Below, piece by piece: positions 6,629 to 11,002 of a stretch of 11,002 bases of DNA. Made by a program: the position numbers and the translations under genes. The stretch covers positions 1 to 11,002 of the forward strand of contig JAUIMD010000031.1 of assembly GCA_030433225.1 (NCBI GenBank), given 5' to 3'. The DNA comes from Bacteroidia bacterium. Its GTDB lineage: Bacteria > Bacteroidota > Bacteroidia > Bacteroidales > UBA5342. Under the pieces are notes generated by a model. That model was not told where the DNA came from. It did not search any database and saw nothing but the letters and a program-made list of their open reading frames with translations. Within the stretch, counting starts at the first letter, position 1. Every line of letters starts with the position of its first letter.

Positions 6629-7399
6629 ATGAATGCATTTTTAAAATACCTTACCATTTGCTTGTTTATGGGCTCACTTGTGTTACAGAGCGCTCAGGGT
6701 CGGGAATTGGAAAAGTCAGATTCCCTGATGTTTACCGGACAGGTGTTCGACTCTGAAACGAAACGTGCACTGGAACATGCGGCCTACGACATTGGGCACA
6801 CCATGTACATTTCCGATGAAAAGGGCCGCTTCCGATTTACCGCTCACGAGGGCGATACCATCGTTTTTCACCATGTAGGATACAAACCCCTGTATTTGTT
6901 GGTAGATGACAGCCTGAGCAACGAAGAGTACCTTACCGGCGTTTTTCTTTCTCCTGATTTGGTGCAGCTGTCTGAAGTAATTGTGGTGCCCCGTCAGTAC
7001 GATCTGGAAACCCTGGTAAAAACCACTCCCATGGAGTATACCGAGTTGCAGGTAGCTGAAAAAAACATGAAAATGTCAGCTTACCAGGGGTTAATGTCCA
7101 ACAATAAATGGGATGCGGAAACTAACCAAAAGTACGCCTTAAAAAAGGAACAAATGCGGGTGGAATACAAAGGCATGGTGCAGCCCGACCAAATGTTTGC
7201 CGCCAACCTGACCACCGTAGTGCCGGAGGCCAAGCTAACCTATGGGCCAAATCCTGAGCCACAAATAGATATGGGAGCCATCAATACGCAGGAAGAAAAC
7301 TACCTGTTGACCGTTTTTGATGCCATTAAACAAGAGCGTGCCCGTCGAAACCCGGACGCCTACCAGCAGAAGCCTCCGCTAAAGCCCATTAATAAATAA
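6629..7399 (+). CDS. Exported protein with a carboxypeptidase-regulatory-like domain
   Basis: A 256-residue protein of unknown function. The first 24 residues form a signal peptide (MNAFLKYLTICLFMGSLVLQ, then SAQG with cleavage near Gly24), so it should act in the periplasm or on the outer membrane. Residues about 34-115 form a beta-rich module (FTGQVFDSETKRALEHAAYD, then ISDEKGRFRFTAHEGDTIVF and HVGYKPL) of the kind annotated as carboxypeptidase D regulatory-like. This module is common at the N-terminus of Bacteroidota TonB-dependent receptors. Here it stands alone: after LSEVIVVPRQYDLETLV comes a charged helical region (about 130-190) and a Pro-rich C-terminus (QQKPPLKPINK), with no beta-barrel. 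Free-standing relatives are frequent in Bacteroidota and their role is poorly known. It lies between the ackA terminator and fabD with its own transcription unit. Domain call is likely; function unassigned. Confidence 0.72.
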   Translation: MNAFLKYLTICLFMGSLVLQSAQGRELEKSDSLMFTGQVFDSETKRALEHAAYDIGHTMYISDEKGRFRFTAHEGDTIVFHHVGYKPLYLLVDDSLSNEEYLTGVFLSPDLVQLSEVIVVPRQYDLETLVKTTPMEYTELQVAEKNMKMSAYQGLMSNNKWDAETNQKYALKKEQMRVEYKGMVQPDQMFAANLTTVVPEAKLTYGPNPEPQIDMGAINTQEENYLLTVFDAIKQERARRNPDAYQQKPPLKPINK

Positions 7400-7484
7400 T
7401 TTAAGTGATTTTCATCCTGTATGGCCAGCGAGGTGAGGCGCCCATTTCCTTTAGTTTATAGGAGGATAACAAATTCGAAATGCC

Positions 7485-7492
7485 TATATTTG
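7485..7492 (+). promoter_or_regulatory. -7 promoter element of fabD
   Basis: TATATTTG fits TAnnTTTG exactly, 59 bases before the fabD ATG. No good -33 TTTG is seen about 20 bases upstream. The leader, about 50 bases, ends in AGAGGA six bases from the ATG, one of the few Shine-Dalgarno-like sequences in the window. The rest of the 152-base gap after the previous gene shows no terminator. Confidence 0.45.
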
Positions 7493-7551
7493 TCGCTGTT
7501 TTTAACAAAACGGATCAGAAAAATTAGCTAATTCATAAAAAACAAGAGGAT

Positions 7552-8442
7552 ATGAAAGCATACGTATTTCCGGGGCAGGGAGCCCAATATGTAGGAATGG
7601 GTAAAGATTTGTACGAGAACTCTGCGGTGGCCAAAGAACTGTTTGAGCAAGCCAATGAAATTCTGGGTTTCAGAATATCTGACATGATGTTTACAGGCAC
7701 TGAAGAGGATATGAAAAAAACCAAGGTAACTCAGCCTTCTATATTTTTACACTCGGTAATATTGGCTAAAACCATGGGCGAAAACTTTCAGCCTGCCATG
7801 GTAGCCGGTCACTCAGTAGGCGAATACGCCGCATTGGTTACCGCCGGAGCCATGACTTTTGAAGATGGTTTAAGACTGGTATCCAAACGTGCCATGGCCA
7901 TGCAAAAAGCCTGCGATGCCGTGCCATCCACCATGGCCGCCATTATTGGTTTGGAAGATAAGGTAATTGAGCAGGTATGCGAAGACATTACGGACGAACT
8001 GGTTGTTGCTGCCAATTACAATTGTCCGGGGCAATTGGTTATTTCAGGAACGATGCCCGGGGTGGAAAAGGCCTGCCAGATTTTGACCGAAAAAGGAGCC
8101 AAGCGTGCCGTAGTTTTACGGGTTGCCGGTGCATTTCACTCCCCATTAATGGAGCCTGCACGTGCTGAACTGGCCGAGGCCATTGAAGCTACCACTTTTG
8201 CAACGCCATTTTGCCCCATCTACCAAAATGTTGGGGGTAAGCCACATACCAATCCAAAAATCATCAAAAACAACCTGGTGAAACAACTGATAGCTCCGGT
8301 AATGTGGACCCAAACCATGATGAATATGATCAACGACGGGGCTACCTCATTTACCGAAGTGGGACCTGGAAAAGTTTTACAGGGACTGGTAAAAAAAGTG
8401 GAGCGTCAAATGCTTGCTGAAAGCGCCACGGTAGAATTCTAA
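7552..8442 (+). CDS. fabD: Malonyl-CoA:ACP transacylase
   Basis: Transfers the malonyl group from malonyl-CoA to acyl carrier protein, supplying extender units for type II fatty-acid synthesis (EC 2.3.1.39), in the cytoplasm. At 296 residues it has the normal length for discrete FabD. The N-terminal GQGAQYVGMG forms the oxyanion region. Ser88 lies in GHSVGEYAAL, the nucleophile elbow. Arg113 (SKRAMAMQ) sits where the carboxylate-binding Arg of E. coli FabD is found, and His196 in GAFHSPLM completes the catalytic pair. VGPGKVLQGL near the C-terminus is typical. The segment after MQ reads KACDAVPSTMAAI, a few residues shorter than in E. coli. The ATG has AGAGGA six bases upstream. No other fab genes or acpP adjoin it; it appears to be monocistronic, with a -7 box before it and a terminator behind. 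Confidence 0.96.
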   Translation: MKAYVFPGQGAQYVGMGKDLYENSAVAKELFEQANEILGFRISDMMFTGTEEDMKKTKVTQPSIFLHSVILAKTMGENFQPAMVAGHSVGEYAALVTAGAMTFEDGLRLVSKRAMAMQKACDAVPSTMAAIIGLEDKVIEQVCEDITDELVVAANYNCPGQLVISGTMPGVEKACQILTEKGAKRAVVLRVAGAFHSPLMEPARAELAEAIEATTFATPFCPIYQNVGGKPHTNPKIIKNNLVKQLIAPVMWTQTMMNMINDGATSFTEVGPGKVLQGLVKKVERQMLAESATVEF

Positions 8443-8466
8443 GCATACGATTTAAATATTAATAAC

Positions 8467-8498
8467 AGGTGTCTGGTAGCTTCCAGGCACCTTTTTTT
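8467..8498 (+). terminator. Intrinsic terminator after fabD
   Basis: AGGTGTCTGG (8467-8476) pairs with CCAGGCACCT (8483-8492) around a six-base loop, TAGCTT, with one G-U pair in ten, and runs into seven T at 8492-8498. It lies 24 bases after the fabD stop and separates fabD from the next gene on the same strand. Confidence 0.9.
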
Positions 8499-8520
8499 GT
8501 AATTTCACAACCTCATTTTT

Positions 8521-9222
8521 ATGCCTTTCCCTAATAAAATTATGAGCTTTTTTAAACGAAAAAGTAAGTTGGTTTCTCTTATTGAAGAGGGGGAACATCA
8601 GCAACAGGATTTTAAATACGCCATTACCGATTCCAAAAAAATTGCCCGTTCGCTGGCTGCCTTTGCCAATACCGATGGAGGCAGACTGTTGTTAGGGGTG
8701 AAAGACAATGGCGCCATTGTGGGGGTAAAAACCGAAGAGGAATATTACATGATTGAGGCGGCAGCGCAAATGTACTGTAAGCCTGAAGTGCCCTTTAAAG
8801 TGCAAAAATGGAAAGAGAAAGGTACGACCGTGTTAGAGGTAATTGTGGAGAAAAGTCACGACGTACTGCACAGTGCGCCCAATAACAATGGCAAATACAT
8901 GGTGTATGTGCGGGTAGAGGATCAAAACCTGCTGGTAAACCGCGTGTTTTTGGATGCCTTTAAAAAACGGCAGAAAGAAAATCTGGTTTTACGGGTATCC
9001 AAACCGGTAGAATTATTGGTAGAATACCTGAACGAAAATGAAACCATCACATTTGCAGCTTTCTGCCGCAAGTTCCACCTGAAAAGAGATACGGCTCACC
9101 GCATTATGAGCAACCTGTTGGCGCTCAAAATTATCAACATTCATTTTACCGAAAAAACAGCTTTTTACTCCCTCAATAAAGAAGCGCTGAATGCGTACGA
9201 CGATTTAAAGGGAAAGGACTAA
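8521..9222 (+). CDS. AlbA_2 (Schlafen-type) putative nucleic-acid-binding protein with C-terminal helix-turn-helix
   Basis: The 233-residue protein has an AlbA_2 domain at about residues 18-125. It starts with EEGEHQQQDFKYAI, a variant of the EGxxxEFK entry motif, and continues with AFANTDGGRLLLGVKDNG (about 48-65), the family's best signature, then a VYVRVEDQN strand. Such domains are found in transcription regulators and in Schlafen-related nucleases. The C-terminal part (about 165-225), with AFCRKFHLKRDTAHRIMSNL followed by a beta hairpin, looks like a winged helix. A regulatory DNA-binding role is likely, but neither target nor nuclease residues can be assigned. The start is uncertain: an ATG at 8521 gives seven extra residues, while the ATG at 8542 (MSFFKRKSK) has a longer leader; neither has a Shine-Dalgarno. 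The fabD terminator ends 22 bases before 8521. The gene is convergent with the helix-hairpin-helix gene, six bases apart. Confidence 0.82.
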   Translation: MPFPNKIMSFFKRKSKLVSLIEEGEHQQQDFKYAITDSKKIARSLAAFANTDGGRLLLGVKDNGAIVGVKTEEEYYMIEAAAQMYCKPEVPFKVQKWKEKGTTVLEVIVEKSHDVLHSAPNNNGKYMVYVRVEDQNLLVNRVFLDAFKKRQKENLVLRVSKPVELLVEYLNENETITFAAFCRKFHLKRDTAHRIMSNLLALKIINIHFTEKTAFYSLNKEALNAYDDLKGKD

Positions 9223-9228
9223 TACCTT

Positions 9229-10119
9229 TTATTTGCCGGGAACCTCAAAACTCACATAGGGCTTAAGTTTTGCCAGGTTGGTAGTGTCGAGGCCTTCAAT
9301 ATTCAGTAGCATCGTCCAGTTTTCAATCCATTGCCGGTTTTTGCGAAACTCATAAATGTCGCGTGCCTGGTAAAAGTTTAGGTACGGATGACGCTTCAGG
9401 GATTTTACGCTGGCCATGTTAACCGGCAGTTTTCGCAATGCTATTGAGTCAAGCTTCAGGTACGGCTCTATCGTTAAAAACCGGGCACTGTCCATGCCAT
9501 ACACTTCCAATATCTGATCAGTGCGGGTAAAGCCTCCCAGTAAATTTCGGTAATTCACTATGCGGTTGGCAAAGCCGGGGCCAATGCCATACAATACCTG
9601 AAAAATAGCGGTATCGGCGGCATTAATGTCCACCTGAAATGCAGGTTCTTTTTTAGCAGATCGAGTTGATTTGCGCAGCTCGACGATCTCCCTCTCAGGA
9701 GGCTGAACACTTGGTTTTGTTGTAAACAGAAGGTAAGGTTGCCACGCATCCAGAATGCTGTCGGTCATGCCATAAATTTTGCGCACATCTTCCTTGGATT
9801 CCAGGCGACCATTGGCGTCGCGATAGGCGGTCAGGTTTTTTGCCACGGGGTACGGAAGCCCATGTTCAGTCAGCCACGCAGCACTCACAGTGTCCACCAA
9901 AAAAGGGATGGGTTGAGGCTGGTTGCGCTGGGTTGCAGCAAGTTTTTGTTGCGTGTAATAGGCATCCACCTGGGCCTTAAATTCGCTAAAATCAATAGGG
10001 GAGTTTCGCAGCCATAAGGGAAGCAGCAGATTTACCACAATGGTAATGGCTATAAGCACGGTAAGTACCAGCATGCCACGCTTTTCTCCCTGGCTGAAAT
10101 GAATAAAATCTTTCCACAT
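9229..10119 (-). CDS. Membrane-anchored helix-hairpin-helix protein (ComEA-like repeats)
   Basis: A 296-residue protein with a short cytoplasmic N-terminus rich in charged residues and one transmembrane segment at about 16-37 (MLVLTVLIAITIVVNLLLPL). After it come three helix-hairpin-helix units, at about 73-131, 163-223 and 233-293. The middle one is the best preserved: VDINAADTAIFQVLYGIGPG, then FANRIVNYRNLLGGF, with the GIGPG hairpin at 178-182. The first (LVDTVSAAWLTEHGL, later YRDANGRLESKEDVRKIYGM) and third (PVNMASVKSLKRHPYLNFYQ) have lost the canonical Gly-x-Gly hairpin. In ComEA such repeats bind incoming double-stranded DNA during transformation. Proteins of this architecture are widespread in Bacteroidota without proven role. 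It follows ptb on the same strand after 51 bases. DNA binding is plausible by the middle repeat; function otherwise unknown. Confidence 0.82.
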   Translation of the reverse strand: MWKDFIHFSQGEKRGMLVLTVLIAITIVVNLLLPLWLRNSPIDFSEFKAQVDAYYTQQKLAATQRNQPQPIPFLVDTVSAAWLTEHGLPYPVAKNLTAYRDANGRLESKEDVRKIYGMTDSILDAWQPYLLFTTKPSVQPPEREIVELRKSTRSAKKEPAFQVDINAADTAIFQVLYGIGPGFANRIVNYRNLLGGFTRTDQILEVYGMDSARFLTIEPYLKLDSIALRKLPVNMASVKSLKRHPYLNFYQARDIYEFRKNRQWIENWTMLLNIEGLDTTNLAKLKPYVSFEVPGK

Positions 10120-10136
10120 GAAATTTGCTTAACGGT

Positions 10137-10161
10137 TTGGATTTCAAGTTATAAAATCCAA
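10137..10161. repeat. Inverted repeat between ptb and the helix-hairpin-helix gene
   Basis: TTGGATTT (10137-10144) and AAATCCAA (10154-10161) form a perfect eight-base inverted repeat with a nine-base spacer. There is no T-run on the minus-strand side, so it is not a standard terminator of ptb. It overlaps the promoter candidate for the downstream gene and could be an operator. Confidence 0.5.
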
Positions 10162-10174
10162 CTGCAAGAATCAA
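10144..10174 (-). promoter_or_regulatory. Possible promoter of the helix-hairpin-helix gene
   Basis: On the minus strand, TTG (10172-10174, overlapping the ptb stop) is followed after 20 bases by TAACTTGA (10144-10151), near TAnnTTTG. Transcription would start about 20 bases before the ATG at 10119. The match is partial, and read-through from ptb would also serve. Confidence 0.35.
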
Positions 10175-11002
10175 GTAGAGGCGGCCAGCAAAATACTGTT
10201 GTACTTGGTGGCTTCGGAGTCGGATCGGGAAGTGAGTACGATGGGCACTTTTGCTCCCAGAATTAGGGCGGCCACTTTTACCTCCGAAAATAAAATGAGC
10301 GATTTATACAGAATATTGCCGGCCTCAATGTTGGGAACCAGCAATATGTCTGCGTCGCCTGCCACCGGATGGAATATTTTTTTGTCCTCGGCAATCGTGC
10401 GACTCATGGCTCCATCAAAGGCAACCGGGCCAAAAACCTCGCAATGCGTCAAATTTCCTTCCGCATTCATTTGGGTAAGTTTTTCGGCATCGGTGGTGGC
10501 TACCATTTTGGGGTTTACCCGCTCAATGGCTGCCAAAACGGCAACTTTTGGGGTGGTCACACCCACCTTGTGCATAAACGAAACCGCATTTTCCAGAATC
10601 TCTTTTTTAGCGTCTAAATCCGGAGCCGAGTTCATGGCAACATCGGTTATTCCCACCAGTTTGTGGTATTTTTCTATTTCAAAAACCGCCAGATGCGATA
10701 AGCGTTGGCCTGTTTTTAATCCATACTCCTTGTTTAAAACGCCTGCCAGCAAATCCGGTGTTTGCACCCGCCCCTTCATGAGTATATCGCCTTTCCCCTC
10801 ACTTATCATTTTTACGGATGTATGGATGCTGTCCCGCGCTTTTTCTACATGCACCAATTCGGTTCCATCCAATTCAATACCAGCCTGCCTGGCAATGCTT
10901 TCTATTTCAGGTTTATTTCCTACCAAAATAGGCGCAATAAGGCCGTTTTTTTTGGCCTCGAAAACGGCCTCCAATGCATGAAGGTCTTGCGCAGCAGCCA
11001 AT
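10171..11002 (-). CDS. ptb: Phosphate butyryltransferase, 5' end outside the window
   Basis: Ptb exchanges the CoA of butyryl-CoA, or of branched-chain acyl-CoA, for phosphate (EC 2.3.1.19); a butyrate kinase then makes the acid and ATP. The frame is open to the right edge. About 277 codons are visible and roughly 25 N-terminal residues should be missing; the TTG near the edge is not the real start. Typical motifs are AAAQDLHALEAV at the visible N-terminus, KGRVQTPDLLAGVLNKE, and RLSHLAVFEIEKYHKLVGIT followed by DVAMNSAPDLDAKKEILENA. The C-terminal region has GPVAFDGAMS, ADILLVPNIEAGNILYKSLI and KVPIVLTSRSDSEATKYNS. The last segments correspond to the acyl-CoA site shared with Pta, yet the overall sequence is clearly the Ptb rather than the Pta branch. 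In many Bacteroidota a butyrate kinase gene adjoins ptb, and none is on the 3' side here. Acyl-chain preference cannot be read from sequence. Confidence 0.9.
   Translation of the reverse strand, partial: LAAAQDLHALEAVFEAKKNGLIAPILVGNKPEIESIARQAGIELDGTELVHVEKARDSIHTSVKMISEGKGDILMKGRVQTPDLLAGVLNKEYGLKTGQRLSHLAVFEIEKYHKLVGITDVAMNSAPDLDAKKEILENAVSFMHKVGVTTPKVAVLAAIERVNPKMVATTDAEKLTQMNAEGNLTHCEVFGPVAFDGAMSRTIAEDKKIFHPVAGDADILLVPNIEAGNILYKSLILFSEVKVAALILGAKVPIVLTSRSDSEATKYNSILLAAST

Noticed and set aside
10199..10981. A 260-codon open frame on the plus strand opposite ptb.
   Set aside because: The minus-strand protein shows clear Ptb motifs throughout. The opposite frame is a mirror of its codon use and shows no recognisable domain.
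1..11002. CRISPR arrays, tRNA genes, insertion sequences, attachment sites.
   Set aside because: Intergenic regions are short (all under 300 bases) and contain no regularly spaced repeats, cloverleaf sequences, transposase frames or terminal repeats that I could see.

Overview
The window reads as chromosomal DNA of a Bacteroidota bacterium, probably a fermentative or facultatively anaerobic member of or near the Bacteroidales/Marinilabiliales. The reasons are promoter elements of the TAnnTTTG type upstream of several genes, few clear Shine-Dalgarno sequences, A-rich leaders, a free-standing carboxypeptidase-regulatory-like secreted protein, and the general look of the proteins. This is inference from protein style and promoters, not a phylogenetic placement. 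Coding density is high. I see no tRNA, rRNA, CRISPR array, insertion sequence or integrase.

Layout from left to right. (1) The end of a large tail-fibre-like repetitive protein, cut by the left edge. (2) A convergent zinc-ribbon Nudix hydrolase on the minus strand. (3) A divergent intergenic region of about 280 bp, then a LamB/maltoporin-family outer-membrane sugar channel. (4) An apparent operon: phosphate acetyltransferase (pta), a 3-hydroxyacyl-CoA dehydrogenase-like protein, and acetate kinase (ackA). It has a TAnnTTTG promoter in front and a strong hairpin terminator behind. (5) A small exported protein with a carboxypeptidase-regulatory-like domain. (6) Malonyl-CoA:ACP transacylase (fabD) with its own -7 element and terminator. 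(7) An AlbA_2/Schlafen-type putative nucleic-acid-binding protein with a C-terminal winged-helix-like region. (8) On the minus strand, a membrane-anchored triple helix-hairpin-helix protein and, running off the right edge, a phosphate butyryltransferase (ptb).

Functionally the window centres on acyl-CoA and acyl-phosphate metabolism. Pta and AckA turn acetyl-CoA into acetate plus ATP. Ptb would do the same for butyryl- or branched-chain acyl-CoA with a kinase expected just off the window. FabD draws malonyl-CoA into fatty-acid synthesis. The porin may feed sugars into the fermentative route.

The most interesting item is the dehydrogenase between pta and ackA. It keeps the Rossmann glycine motif and the catalytic His-Glu pair at the usual spacing. 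It has lost the conserved Asn of the SPGFxxNR motif and the NP of HFFNP, so its substrate or activity may differ from ordinary 3-hydroxybutyryl-CoA dehydrogenase. I do not see a clear undescribed multi-gene system such as a defence island or transposon. Most genes belong to known families.
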